Positions 21,067 to 33,938 of a stretch of DNA of 63,411 bases are shown here, in pieces. The DNA comes from Scenedesmus sp. ARA3 (lineage: Eukaryota; Chlorophyta; Chlorophyceae; Sphaeropleales; Scenedesmaceae), in contig RWJK01001446.1 in NCBI GenBank assembly GCA_004335835.1, positions 2,121 through 65,531 on the forward strand. The letters are read 5' to 3'. Under the pieces are notes generated by a model. It made no database searches. It saw only the letters and a program-made list of their open reading frames with translations, and had not been told where the DNA came from. How positions within the stretch are numbered: position 1 is the stretch's first letter; each line of letters starts with the position of its first letter. The position numbers and the translations under genes were made by a program.

Positions 21067-22980
21067 GCCAGGCGCCAGCCGCCCAGCAGGCACGCTGAGT
21101 GCCATGGAGGAGTACATGAAGCGGCTGGATGCTGCGGCAAGGCAGAAGCAGCGAGATGATGAGGCGGCAGAAGAAGAGGAGGAGCGGCGGCGGCGCGCGG
21201 CGGCGCCACTGCTGAAGCAGACCGCGTTTGACCGGCGCAAGGTGAGGGTTGGTGTTGTATGATCTTTGTCTTATTGTTGTAATGGTAATATAGTGCATGT
21301 CAGCTGAGGAGGAGGAGGAGCAGCGGCGTTGCTGCTGGAGGAGACGGCCTTTGACCGGCGCAAGGTGCGAAATGTGGTGTGTTTTTGTGTTATTGTTGAA
21401 AATGGCAGCGCGATGACGAAGCGGCAGAGGAGGAGGAGGAGCGGCGGCGGCGCCGGCGCGCGAAGGCACCGCTGCTCAAGGACACGGCGTTCGACCGGCG
21501 CAAGGTGCGTTGTGCTGTTGTTTTGTTGCTAGAAACAGCGTGTGGTGGCGGTGTACAAGGATGACGGCGCGCGGCGCACTCTTTTGTCAAGCCGTTGATA
21601 CATATACTTTTTATTTATCAATGTGACCACATGCCAGTGGTGCGCTGAATTCACCATATGTTGCTGCAGGTGGTGGGGAGTGTTCAAGGATGACGGTGCG
21701 CGCGGGCATGACATATCCTGACAACTAAATGACAGCCTTTTTTGATACGTTGCCGCAGGTGGTGGCTGTGTACAAGGATGATGGCGCGCGGGGCCACCAC
21801 ATGGACGACTTCATCCCAAAAGAAGAGCTGGCCAAGTTCATGGCCAAGTGTGGTGATGACAAGCTGGCGCAGCAGGTGTGTAGTTTGATTGATTGTTGGT
21901 TGTTAGGTATGAGGTATGAGGTTAGGATGTTGTTGGGTAATTGTTAGGCATGAGCAAAGTTGTCGAAGGAGGAGCTGGCCAAGTTCATGGCGATGACAAG
22001 CTGGCGCAGCAGGTGCGGGGTTTTGACGCTGACTGGCAGCGGTTTAAGATTGAGGGCTCAATCAGTGCGGTGCCAACCTCACACTGGGGTGCGGTCAACC
22101 CAAGCTGGGTTGACTTGCTTAGTGGAGCAGGTGTTAGTACTCCCTGCATTTGATGACATGCTCATAACCTGTTTCTTGTAGCCAGCCCCTTTAACAGTCG
22201 AAATTACTTTGCACTGTTCTTGTTGCAGGTGGAGGCGCAGTCAGCCATCGGCGCCGACAACATCGGCCACAAGCTGCTGCAGAAGATGGGCTGGAAGCAG
22301 GGCAAGGGCATCGGCGCCAAAGAGGACGGCCGCACCGCGCCAGTGGCGGTCGCAGGCGCCGGCGCTGCTGCTGCTGCTGCTGCTGGTGGCAGCCGGCAAG
22401 ATACGCTGGGCCTGGGTGCTGCTGCGCATGGCGCAGTGGAGGAGGGCGATGATCCTTTTGAGCAGTACCGCAAGCGCATGATGCTGGGGTACAAGTGAGT
22501 GCGGGGTTTTGGGCGTGCACATGCAGGGATTCAGGGGCAGCGTTTTGTGGCCGTGGCAGTTTGTTAAGGATATGGGCAGCACCGCAACGAATATGATGCT
22601 GGGATACAACTGAGTGCAGCTCCCTGGGGTTGCCTTGAGGCAGGATACGCGCGGGCTGGGGGCTGCTGCGCATGGCGCAGTGGAGGAGGGGAATGATCCC
22701 TTTCAGCAGTACCGCAAGCACATGATGCTGGGTACAAGTGAGTGCAGTTTCAGGGGTTGTGGGGAGTAGGCAAGTCGCTTGATTGGCAGAAATTGCGCGT
22801 GAGTTCATGGTGCTCATAACACTACCTTGGTTCAAGACCATCTGCTCATCCCGATGTCTCAGTGTGCAGCGCTGCGTCCATGCAAGCGGTTCAGCAAGTT
22901 TGCGTCTGTTTGCGGCGGTTACTTGCTGGGTTGCATAGCCTGTGCAAGCTTCACCAGATGTGCGTCTGACACTGCCTGTC

Positions 22981-23016
<36 letters not shown>

Positions 23017-23079
23017 GCCGCCGCCGCCGCCAGGTACCGGCCCAACCCCCTGGGCAACCCACGCAAGCCGTACTACTAG
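19913..23079 (+). CDS. SUGP1-like: SURP and G-patch splicing factor, SUGP1/SF4-like
   Basis: Exons 19913-20033, 20121-20259, 20443-20516, 20766-21241, 21759-21875, 22229-22494 and 23034-23079 join in phase to 412 aa. The start is the only ATG giving the acidic N-terminus MSSKPKPAVNDLFGDDSDDE. A SURP module covers about 50-100 (VADKLADFVAKNGRHYEDMT, then FLWDKSSKEYRYYQDRL). A Gln/His/Ala linker follows, with a charged EEEEERRRR helix. The G-patch covers about 315-350 (IGHKLLQKMGWKQGKGIGAK), and the tail YRPNPLGNPRKPYY matches the family's very conserved C-terminus. Known family role: nuclear spliceosome-associated factor that uses its G-patch to work with a DEAH helicase at branch-site recognition. 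Size is smaller than the animal protein (about 645 aa, which has two SURP modules); only one SURP module was seen here. Introns carry copies of its own exons. Confidence 0.92.
21305..21504 (+). repeat. Two downstream copies of gene B exon 4 end
   Basis: Copies ending at 21364 and 21504 repeat the acidic/basic EEEE..RRRR segment and the TAFDRRK end, each followed by a GTGCG donor as in the true exon (ends 21241). The second copy is longer and keeps the frame. Confidence 0.88.
21538..21711 (+). repeat. Two upstream copies of gene B exon 5 start
   Basis: Segments at 21538-21580 and 21670-21711 match the VVAVYKDDGARG start of exon 21759. The second follows a CTGCAG acceptor and has one amino-acid-changing difference cluster. 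Confidence 0.85.
21964..22012 (+). repeat. Downstream copy of gene B exon 5 end
   Basis: It repeats KEELAKFM and DDKLAQQ with a short internal deletion, then a GTGCGG donor. The intact exon ends at 21875. Confidence 0.85.
22575..22738 (+). repeat. Two downstream copies of gene B exon 6 end
   Basis: A decayed copy around 22575-22610 and a fuller one at 22640-22738 repeat the LGAAAHGAVEEG...QYRK.MMLG segment and the ACAA|GTGAGT donor of exon 22229-22494. In the second, one base is missing just before the donor (GGTACAA), so splicing from it would shift the frame. Confidence 0.85.
22983..23033 (+). promoter_or_regulatory. CTG/CCG tract forming the acceptor of gene B last exon
   Basis: A (CTG)n run passes into (CCG)n and ends CCAG at the splice acceptor. 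There is no conventional U-rich polypyrimidine tract, so this tract occupies that position. Confidence 0.6.
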
Positions 23080-23523
23080 CGCAGCGGCGGCAGTTTACCA
23101 ATGCCGTACTGCGCTGGCTTCTTGACAGGCGGCATGTGGCTGATTGGTACTGTCGATGCCTACTGCCAGCAGTTGTGACAGAGACACTGGGCGCATTCAT
23201 TGACTTTGCGCCGGAACCAGGTTGAAAGATCGAGTGGCCAGATGTCAGGGGTTGAGGCTCTGTTGCTACTGCTTCGTACCTGCAGCGCCGTGTGAGTTGC
23301 CTTGTATCAAGTGCAGCGCACTTGATTGACGGTGGCCACCGCAGCATGTTATTTGCTGGCACCAGCGCCACACTGGCAGGCTGTCACTTGGCCACATGAC
23401 GCTCGCTAGCTGCCGCAACTTGCTGCCAGCAAGGTAGTGCTGGCTGGTGCACGGTTGCTGCTACCGCTCCGGCCTACGTTCAGTAGTTGTAGAACATCCT
23501 TTCAAATCATTGTTCAAGCACAC

Positions 23524-23634
23524 TGTAAACTAATTGGCTTCGGGCTGGTGTGTCATCACGGCTGTGTCAGCATCAGCACTGCTGAGCAGCAGTGTTGTGT
23601 TGTGCTGCCACTCTGCACTGTCACTGTCGTGTAA
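23524..23634 (+). terminator. Candidate TGTAA polyadenylation signals of gene B
   Basis: TGTAA occurs at 23524-23528 and 23630-23634, about 450 and 550 bp after the stop. TGTAA is the usual poly(A) signal in chlorophyte algae and 3' UTRs of this length are common there. The motif is short, so chance is possible. Confidence 0.35.
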
Positions 23635-23906
23635 CCGCCTTGATGAGCACGTCTATAGAGATCTTTTTTCTTGAATGCTGCAACGGTCTGTTTTTGTTCA
23701 GTTCTGCTGCTTTGTAGCCACATCGAATCCTTCCCGCAACTGGCAATCATGCAGCAGAAGCTTGCATCTTTCTGGGAACGGCCGTGATCCGGTTAAAAAC
23801 GCATACACAAGTTTTTCAAGGTTAAGGATTGCGTCTACCATGTTGAATAGTGAAGGTTAATCATGACGGAGCCCCACCGAGCACGGATCCGCAACAGCAA
23901 GGCTTA

Positions 23907-26900
23907 ATGGCCGGCTTCAGGTGTTTTTGGTTGCTGTTATGGTGTATCAGCAACATCATCGGTGAAACAGCCGCAGCCGAAGAGGGTCAAGGCGCTACTG
24001 CTTTCGTCTCTCAGCCCCTCAGGGACAACACCACAACGACCTTGGCAGCAGCGCTGAAGGACCAGCGTGTGACCAGAATCGTTCTGTTGACCAACTACAC
24101 TGCGGAGAAGGACACATGGCCCAACCAGCAGCAGCTGCCAGGCACCTACCTGGCCATCAACAGGTGAGCATGTCAGTGCAACTGGCTTGCTACCTAGCCC
24201 GCAGCTGATCGTATTTGCTGGTCACGCAGTTAACATGTAAACAGCAATACAATAGTGGTGATGACGGTTTAGTGCTGTCTGGTCTACTTGCTGCTGGCTG
24301 GCACCCTGGCTTGCAACTGTGGCATTTGCTGTGATGCCACTCTCACAGCTGAGCTGGCACATTACCGCCAGCCGCACCATCAGCTGGCTTAGCTTCTTTA
24401 AATACACTGCAACGTCACGCCCGTTTCGTGCCTGCGTCAGCATCAGCAGTGGCAGCTGCAGCAAGGAAACTCATAGGAGCTGCTCTGGCAGCACTGCTGT
24501 GAGTGCCCGTGCTGCACACACGCACAGCAGCAGCGGCAGCTGCAGCCTGAGCATCAAAAGAAGCTTCCACTGCTTGGCACTGCTTGGCATGCATGCAAAG
24601 GCATGCACCCTTTCATTACACGATTACATGCTTGCAGGAACCTGGCCACGAGCGTATGCATGGCCACCTGTGCTATGTTTCACCCAATCTCCAAGCATGT
24701 GCCCTTGCTTGGCTTGCACCCTCACATGCTTGCAGGAACCTGACCATCACCGGCGCACAGGGCACTGTCACATTGCTAGAGCTCTGTTCTCAGCCCTGTG
24801 CCCTGCTTGGTTGCTTGCAGGAACGTGACCATCACCGGCGCGCAGGGCACCCAAACGGTACTGGACATGGCCTTCAAGCTGAGCGCGGCGCTGCTGTGCG
24901 GCAGCTGCAGGCTGACCGTGCACAACCTGACAGTCACCAATGAGCGCAGGGGCAACGGCAGCCCATGGTGAGCAGCTGCGCACAGCAGTAGCAGCAGCAG
25001 CAGCGGCAGCAGCTGCAGTGGCAGCAGCTGCGGCGGCAGCAGCAGCAGCAGTGGCAGCAGCAGCAGATGGATGTTCCAGCAAGGGGTGTGTCTGGCCTGC
25101 ATGCCGTGTGCCGCCCTCGCGTCAGTGCTGAGCTCTTTCAGATGGTACGGGCAGCAGCAGCAGCAGCTGCTGCCATTGCAGCCTGGCTGCAGCACAAGTG
25201 CTACAATCAATCGATGCCGCTAGCAACGCAAGTAGTATAGGTGCACAGAAGCCAAGTGCTCAGTCTTGCTGCGCTGTCGGTCACAATCGCAGCTGTGGGT
25301 GAATGCGGTAGCTGGCCTGCCGTGGGAAGTGCAGCAGCAGTCGGGATACGGTGGAGTTTACCGCGGCTGCTGGCACAGCTGGCAGCCAGCAGCTGCCAAT
25401 AAGTAATAGATATCAGATAAAAATTGACAATCGAGGCGCAATATCCGGCCTGCTGCTGCTGCATCGTGGTGTTTTATGCTTTTCAGGGACTTCTTTGTGG
25501 GTCCTGCAGGCAGCAGCAAGGCAGCCATCATCATGAAGGACATCATCAGGTAAGCAGGCAGGCCCTGTGCTGTACAGCAACATGCACTGCTGTGCATGCC
25601 TTGGTACGCTTTCGTGCTATTTTGGGGGCATGCAGTCATGTGTCCAATTGCTTGCGTGTGCATTGCATAGCGTGTCAAATGCCATCATCATGCAGGACAA
25701 CGTCAGGTGGGCAGCAGAGGCCCCCTGCATTGCAACCCGATGCTCTGCCGTGCCTGTACTGTAGCCCCACACTGCATTGCAGAGCATACCACACTGCACT
25801 TCTGGCAGTGGATACTAATACAGATTCTCATTGCAAAGCAGTACGTATCGAGGCCGGTGTATCTGCATTCACAAGTGTGTCGTGTGTGCTGCATGCTGCG
25901 TGCTGCGCCTGCTGCAGGCTGCGCTACGGGTGCACTTCTGCCAATGCCAGCATTGTTGTGGCGGCTGCCCTGAAGCGGCCTGACTGGCTGCCCGGCAGCA
26001 GCAGCGGCTTGCAGGAGTTCAGGGTGGAAGACGTGGACTTCCAGGTGTGAACCTGAGTGTGAACTTTCTGCGGCTGCGAGGCAGTGACACATTACCGCGG
26101 CAAATGCTTGTGGTTGTCTTTCAGTTTGTCGGCTGTGCGGTGAAGTTCAAGTTGCATGTGGCGATTGCAATGTATGATTATGATTGCATGTGGCGGAGCT
26201 GTATCTTTTTAACTCCATGATGCGGCTGCACTTTGCATGCTTTATTTCTCAAACATGTACTGCTGTGTCTTGTGTGTGCTGCCATGGATACACCGCAGGG
26301 CCACATGTATCCACAGTCCTTGGTTTCCCTGGAGTATGCCGCGGGTGAGAGCAGCACCACCAGCACAACAAATTGGTGACGCAGCAACGGCATTTGGCAG
26401 CAGAAGCTGCAGGCATGTCTTTGAGAAGCAGAAGCACAGGCATGGGTTGTCCACACTGCAGCAGCAGCATTTGCAGAGCTTTGATGCTGCATTGACAAAC
26501 GCACACGGCCTTCAAGCGGATTGCTGCTGCTGTTTGTGCTGCCGCAGACATCCCACGCACCGTGCAGGAGGGGCGCGGGGCGTTCGGTGGCTATGCAGTG
26601 GTGAGCCGCACAGCTGACTGCTGATATGCTACACGCCAGTTTGGCCAGTGTGGCAAGTTGAAACAGCGGATAACACATCATCGCTGCTTGCGTGATTGAA
26701 TCAGGGCCGACACGGGCAATCTGCTTTGACCCAGATCTAATCAGCCACGCGCCATGGCTGACAGGCATGCTCTGATCAAGCTGCTCAGCGTTGCTCGTCA
26801 CGTATGCGTGATGCCGGCAGCTGCTCGCACCATCGCCTAATGCATTGTTCAGCCACGTCATGCGCAGCCATGAAGGCAGCTCTCATGGGGTTATCTGCAG

Positions 26901-26943
26901 ATGCATGACAAGCTCATGTTGTCTGCTGGCATCAGGCCATCAA

Positions 26944-26996
<53 letters not shown>

Positions 26997-28484
26997 CCGT
27001 GTCCCTGCAGTGGTGCCTCAACGTGACGCAGCTGTGCATGCGCACAGTGGCCACGGCCTGCCTGGAGACAAAGAGTGTGGATGTGAGTGCGGGCGCTTCC
27101 TGCAGAATCAGGTGTCAGCTCCCTGCTCTGATTGTATACGGCAGGCTCACACATACGGCAGGCTCACACAGAATCTGAAAATGATTAGTTTGCGTACCAT
27201 CTGCCTGCTGCAATAGTACACGTGGCGCTGTGGTGTGAACGTGCTTTGTTCCTTGCCTTGCCCGACACTGCGTCATCCGGACGACAAAATAACAAAGCAA
27301 TTTGACACCACCTTGTTTTTTTTATTGCAGGCATGTGTCAATGATCTCATTGATCAGGCACTCGCAGGCGGCCAGTCGGCACAGCAGCAGCAGCAGCTGC
27401 CGCTGGGCCTACTGGCAGCAGCCATTGCAGTCCCGCTGCTAATCGCCCTGCTGCTGGCGCTAGCAGCCGCACTATTCATCAGCCGCCGCCGCAAGCAGCA
27501 GCAGCAGCAGCTGGATGCTCTGAAGCAGCAGCAGCAGCAGCGGCTGCTCCAGCAGCAGGACAGTGCGAAGCAGCAGCTGGTGACGCCGGGGGGCAAGTCA
27601 GGGGCGTCAGTGGGCGGGCAGTACGGCACTGATGCAGATCCAGAGGCTGGGCTGCTGCCTGGCCCTTAGTGAGTGGCATTGCTTTGCATTGTAATAAGCG
27701 TATGACAACAATGCACATCACTAGCCCTTAGTGAGTAGCGGTGCCCTGCAATGCAGTAATCGTATAGCATCAATGCACATCACTAGCATTTAGTGAGTGG
27801 CATTGCTTTGCATTGTAGTAAGCGTGTGGCATCAATGCACATCACTGGCCCTGTGTGAGTGGCGGTGACTCGCAATGCAGTAACCGTATAGCATCAATGC
27901 ACATTAGTCCAATGCATCGAATGGCATCAACCCAAGCTCACATCATATCATCACACACAACGCAGCCTGTGCCCCAAGCTCTGCTTGCCTGCTGCTGCTT
28001 CTGCATTCATGCCGGCAGCAGCAGCAGCAGCAGCAGACAGGCGTCTGCTGGTGCCCGCCAAGCGACAGGCGCATACTGCTAGCATGCAGACACAGCTGCC
28101 TGCTCATTTTCACACTCATTCATGCCCAAGCTCATGGCCTTGCTTTCCTTGTCCTGCTGCCACGCTGATCATGACGCCTGATTTTTTGGGTGCTGCTGGC
28201 AGTGCTGCTGCTTCGCTGCATACTTGCTGATGCCCAAACTCACTGCCTGTCTTTCTTTGTCACGCTGCGGCGCTGATCATGGCACCTGTTTCGAATCATC
28301 TTATCACTGCTGCTGCTGGCAGTGCTGCTGAGGGCTGCGCCAGCGTGCTGTGCCAGGGCCTGCTGGCTGGCGGCACGGGCTGGCACAGCTGTATGCTTTG
28401 CTGCATACTTGCTGATCCCTTGATTTACTGCCTTGCTTGCCTTGTCCTGCTGCGGCGCTTATCATGGCACCTGTTTGTCTGATC

Positions 28485-28516
<32 letters not shown>

Positions 28517-31500
28517 CAGTGGTGCTGAGGGCAGCGCCAGCGTGCTGTGCCAGGGCCCGCTGGCTGGCGACACGGGCTCGCAGCAGGCCTGCCTCACCTC
28601 GCCCATTGTGGGCTCGCTGGATAACCAGGAGGTGCAGTTTGGTGAGTTGCCAAGGGGCGCTTGTGAAGTATGTTCGGTTTGTTGAATTTTTCGGCACGTT
28701 AATGCCTCACCTCGCCCATTGCGGGCTCGCTGGACAACCAGGAGGTGCAGTTTGGTGAGTGTAGTGTGTTCACGGTTGTTTGCTTAGTGCGTCAGTGCTA
28801 TGATGTCCAATGTCAAGGTGGTGCGCCAGAGCTGTAACACTTCAGGTTGCCCAGGGTTTGCCGGTGCCCGAGTTCGACCACACATGCTGCTGCTGCTGCT
28901 GCTGCTGCTGCATGCTGTCATGTGGTAGCTGATGCCGGCACTGTCTGCCGTGATGTGCTGGTTCTGCTCCGCCACCACATGCCTTCTCTCTCCTGGCATA
29001 GCTTGCCTGCTGTTGCTGCCGACAGTGCTGCTGCTGCTGCTGCTGCTGCTGCAGGCAAGCTGCTGGGCCAGGGCTCCTTCGGCAGAGTCTACAGGTGCGC
29101 TGGCTGGTGGCGTCTGCGCTGCAGACAGCCCTAGACATGTGCAAAGAAATGCTGCCATTGCTGGCCTTGCAGCGTTATCATGTGCCTGGGCTACGTGACT
29201 GTGCATGTTGGGTAGTTATGCATGTGATGTGCTGTTGCGGCAGGCATTGCGGTTACTGGCATCCTCACGCTGCTGCTGCTGCTGCTGCTACTGCTGCCCT
29301 GCAGGGCTTACTGGTGAGCATGGCACACTCCACAGCCGCCAGCAGCGTCTCAAAACACTTCAATGGCAAGCGGTTCAGCATGCATGCAGCAGACGCACAG
29401 CAGCTGGAAGTGTGTGGGACATAGCAACACCAACAACGCCTCATGCACTGCTGCTCAATCCATCATTTCAAATGCTGTACTGCTGTCATATCTGACTGTT
29501 GCGCTTTGCAGCCTGTCACTGTTCTATACACCATTGTCGATGCTTCCACAGTATTGCCTGCTATGACAAGCTGCTGCTGTGTGGCTTTTTAGCAGTTTTT
29601 GTTCACACTGCCACCGCCACATTGTGTACTGTGGCTGTTGCATCTCAAACATGGCTCTAACATTGTAACAACTTCTAAACTGCTGCCAAGCAGGGCTGGC
29701 CGTGAGGTGGCTGTCAAGGTGATCGACCATGACAGCGAGGCGCATGCTGCTGTAGCAAACGAGGTGGAGCTCATGCTGTCCTTCAACCACCCTAACGTAG
29801 TGAGTGCAAGCATTGTGCAACATCCTTGCATACCTTTGCACTTAGTATCCTTATATAGCAAGACAAGGTGGAGCTCATACTGTGCTTCAACCACCCCAAC
29901 GTAGTGAATGCGCGACATTGGCACAAATCCTTGCTTGCATATCCTTGCAAATGGTACCATGAGGTGGAGCTGGTGGAAGCAAGCTGCGCAGCACTGCTGC
30001 CTTGACTGAAGTTGGTGCCAGTGTGTGGCCGCCTGCTTTCGAAGTAAGCAGGTAGTTGACCGGCCAGCTTCCTGCTGCTGTACGAATGCCTCGCAGGTGC
30101 GCGCCCTGCACTGCGTCACATGGACACAAGTGCAAAAGGACGACGCAGCAGCAGCCACAGCAGCAGCAGCAGCTGCCGCTAGCCAGCGCTCAGCAGGCAC
30201 ACCCCTCACTGGCACGCTTGGCAGCAGCCAGCAGCAGCAGCAGCCGCAGCTGCAGCAGCAGTGCTCAGGCTTGACTGACAGCCAGATGCAGCAGCTGGAG
30301 GAGCAGCTAAGGGAGGGCACCTCAGCAGCGCAGCTGCAGCAGCTGTGTGACCAGCTGCTGGGTCAGGGCAGCCAGCAGCAGCTGCCGCCAGTGGCTGGCA
30401 ACAGCGGGCCCTTGCTGAGTCAGCAGCAGCAGCAGCAGCAGGGGCTGGGGCAGGGAATGTGTGCGCAGCCGGGGCTGGTGGCAATTGGCGGCTCTACCAG
30501 CAGCAGCAGTAGCCGCAGCAGCGGCAGCAGCTATGCTCAGCGGGACAGGGGTGGGGACACTTCAGTATGTGGCATGCTCCCAACACATGGTGACCAACAG
30601 CAGCAGCAGCAGCTGGGTGCTAAGGGTGCAGCAGCAGCAGCAGCGGCAGTCGGTGGCACCAGTGCTGGCGCTGACACGCAGCACAAGCACCCCGACGTGC
30701 AGCCAGCGAGCGGCGGCAACCAGCATAGCTTGATGCAGCAGCAGCAGCAGCAAGGCACGCCCGCCGCACTAGCCAATCGCAGCAGGTATGAGGCCAGGCA
30801 ACGCTAATCGCTTTTGTGTGATTGATCAGCTGCGTACTAGTTACATATGCTCACTGTACATCTGGAGCTGCTCTTCATGCCTGCTTGGCGGACGTTTCTT
30901 GCTGCGGGATGTCGCGCGGTTTGCTGCTGTGCTCACACTGCGTCTGCTGTGTATGTATTTTGCATGTGTGTGACGTGGCCGGTGACGCCGCAATTCAATG
31001 AGCAGCAACCTCACATCCCTGTCTTTGCGCCCCTCCTTCCATCCCGCAGGTGTGAGACGTGGCTGGTGCTGGAGTACTGCGACTTCCTCTCAGCTGAGCG
31101 GTTCCAATTCAGTGCCTCACCATCTGCCTCTTGCCCGTGGACGTGGCTGGTGCTGGAGTACTGCAACTGCGGCACGCTGCACCATGGCACACGCAGGAGT
31201 CACTGTTGCATCACTGCTGCTGTAATCTCATTGTTGTCTCACGCTTTTGCTTCAGGTGTGAGACGTGGCTGGTGCTGGAGTACTGCGACTGCGGCACGCT
31301 GCACCAGATCGCCTCCGAGTGGCTGCCCGGCGAGGAGTGTGACGAGCAGATGCTGGAGCGGCTGCTGCTGCTGAGGGACGCGGCACAGGGGCTGGCAGCG
31401 CTGCACGCCAAGAACGTGGTGCACGGAGACCTGGTGAGTGCAAAACGAAGCAGCAACCGGCAACTGTTGTATGCCAGACACCAGGTTTGTGCAGCTGGCT

Positions 31501-33903
31501 CTGGTGCAGTTCCTTGAGCTGCTGCACTGTCCCTGCTTGCTGTTCGGCCTGCTGATCAACCGCATTCTGCTGCTGCTGCTGCTGTTGTCACATACCGCAG
31601 AACTCCCGCAACGTGCTTGTGGCCAGCAGCGCGTCCTCGCCCTGCGGCATGACCGCCAAGCTGGCCGACCTGGGGCTGAGCAGGGCGCTGCAGCAGCACA
31701 CCACACACCGCACCACGCAGACCGTGGGTGAGTTGACTGGCAGCATCTCTTTGGAACTTTGGTGCTGCTGCATTGCACAGCTCTGCACTGCACTGCCTGC
31801 CACAACTTGACTGTTGCCGCTGCTGCTCTGACTTGCTGCTGCTGCACCTGTTCTGCACATGGCCTGCTGCTGCTGCTGCCGCTGCTGCTGCTGCAGGCAC
31901 AATGAGCCACATGCCGCCTGAGCTGCTGGGGTACGGCAGGATGAGCACGGCGGTGAGCCTCGACCTGCCTGACCGGCTGGATATTTGTTCTTTTCAGTGC
32001 TCGCAAACAGTTTGAAATATTTTGAGCTTGCAGCAGGAAGAGCACGGCAGTACGTGTGCACTGCTCTGCCGCAATATAAGCATGTGCTGTGGCAGTGATG
32101 CGTACAATCCTTTTAGGCCTTTCCACAGCGTGTGCAAGTGCCTGTGTACTGCCTGCTGTGTGACACAACTTTACTGCCTGTCATGTGTGTCCCGCATATT
32201 GAGGTGTACTTGTACGACACAACACCGTATCAGCAGCTGGCTTGGATGCGCAGCACTTTGATACTTCTGCCTACTGCGTTCTGTACTGCCTGCTGCCCTG
32301 CAGGTTGACATCTACGCGTACGGCATCACCATACGGCAGCTGACTTGTTTAGCTGCACTGCCCTAATGGCTCTTTTGTACTGCCGTATCCTCTGCCTGCT
32401 GCCCTGCAGGTTGACATCTACGCGTACGGCATCACCATGCACCAGCTGTACACGGGAGAGGAGGCCTTCAGGTGCGGCACCCACATAGGGCGCAGCATTT
32501 GAACATGCTTTGGATGTTTTCCCTGGCACCATGCTTTACACGAGGCTGGATCCTGCCCTCGCAGGCCTCCAAGTGCAACCTCTTGCGAGTGTGAGTGTTG
32601 CGGCAGGCAAACGTACGTCAGCTTGCCAACCGTCAGATCGGGAAGTTTGTTGATGAACGGCCTGCAGTATCGTGTCAATACATACCTCTACAGCCACTAC
32701 AGCCAGACGTCCCATAGTTATTGTGCCGCATGCCCCGCAGGAAGCTGCACTACGGCCAGTTCTACAACACCCCTGCCTCTCCTACATGCACGCCTAATCC
32801 CACCTTCCCCGTCTGTGCCGCATGCCCCGCAGGAACCTGCACTACAACCGGTTTTTCCACACCCCTGCCTCTCCTACATGCATGCCTAACAACACCTTTC
32901 TGTCTGTGCCCCATGCCCCGCAGGAACCTGCACTACGGCCAGTTCTACAACGCCATCGTGGTGCAGGGCGCACGGGCCCCAGTGCCGCCAGACATGCCCA
33001 GCGATTATGCACTGCTGATGCAGAGGTGCGCGGTTCAAACCCCGCGGCATGCAGCCGCCGCGTGGCATGCCACGCGTAACTTGCATATGGAAGCGTGCTG
33101 CCTGTGGTGTTTGGACAGACTGACGCTCTGCTTACGTCTTGGTGCACCTAACACCTATGCTACAGCTTCCCGTGCAGCAGCATAGCAAGGCAAGTGATCA
33201 CCTAATGCTGGGTGTGTATTGCGCATTGCTGACAGTGTGTGTTTGTGGGCATGGTAATCTGCTGTTGTTTTTTTGCTCTCAGGTGCTGGGCTGCCGAGCC
33301 TGGGGAGCGCCCCGGCATCAGCAATGTGCTGCAGTGCCTGGACGCCATGATCAAGGTGAGGCGTCATGAAGACTTAGGCATCTTTGCGGCTCTTCAACCT
33401 GGCTTCAATTGATTTTTGTCAGTGACCTGTCAGCCGGAATGTGCTGGAGTGCCCGAACGCCACGATCAAGGTGGAACTCGATGATCTATAAATTGCAATT
33501 GCAGCGTTTTGACTTGGATCCACCAAGTGTATCCAATGATGTATCAGCCGCAATGTGCTGGAGTTGTTGGATGGCATAATCCAGGTGCGGCTGCTGCTGC
33601 TGCTGCTCAACTACACTCCTCAAGCAGCGGACACCCAGGCACCACACCACAGCAGCTGTCACCTGATGGCAACCCATCGTGTCATTGTCCACATGCACAT
33701 GTTGCATCCCCTGCTGTCGCGGATGCCTCGCGTAAAATGACACCCTCTGCTGTGTGCTGCCGCTGGCATGCTGCATGCTCCTCCTGCTCTGCTGTGCTGC
33801 TATGCGCTTTTTTGCCACTTGAAACATTCAACAGGAGCGGCGCAAGCGCTTGAGCATTGATGACACAAGCCTGCCTCCACCAGAGCACAGCCAGCTCCAA
33901 CCA

Positions 33904-33938
<35 letters not shown>

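Noticed and set aside
20601..21209. Minus-strand 202-aa frame opposite the splicing-factor gene
   Set aside because: Poly-Leu and poly-Ser stretches mirror the Gln/Ala coding repeats of gene B exon 4, which is in phase with its neighbours.
27331..27669. Gene C ending at TAG 27667 as a separate membrane protein without kinase
   Set aside because: The TAG overlaps a strong GTGAGT donor, and splicing there joins in phase to the next exon and the kinase. Paralogue D likewise has a donor after its membrane segment. A short isoform remains possible and is listed as a finding.
33021..33070. tRNA-like T-arm: GCGCGGTTCAAACCCCGCGG
   Set aside because: The loop size does not fit a T-loop, no D-arm, anticodon arm or acceptor stem surrounds it, and it begins exactly at a splice donor of kinase C.
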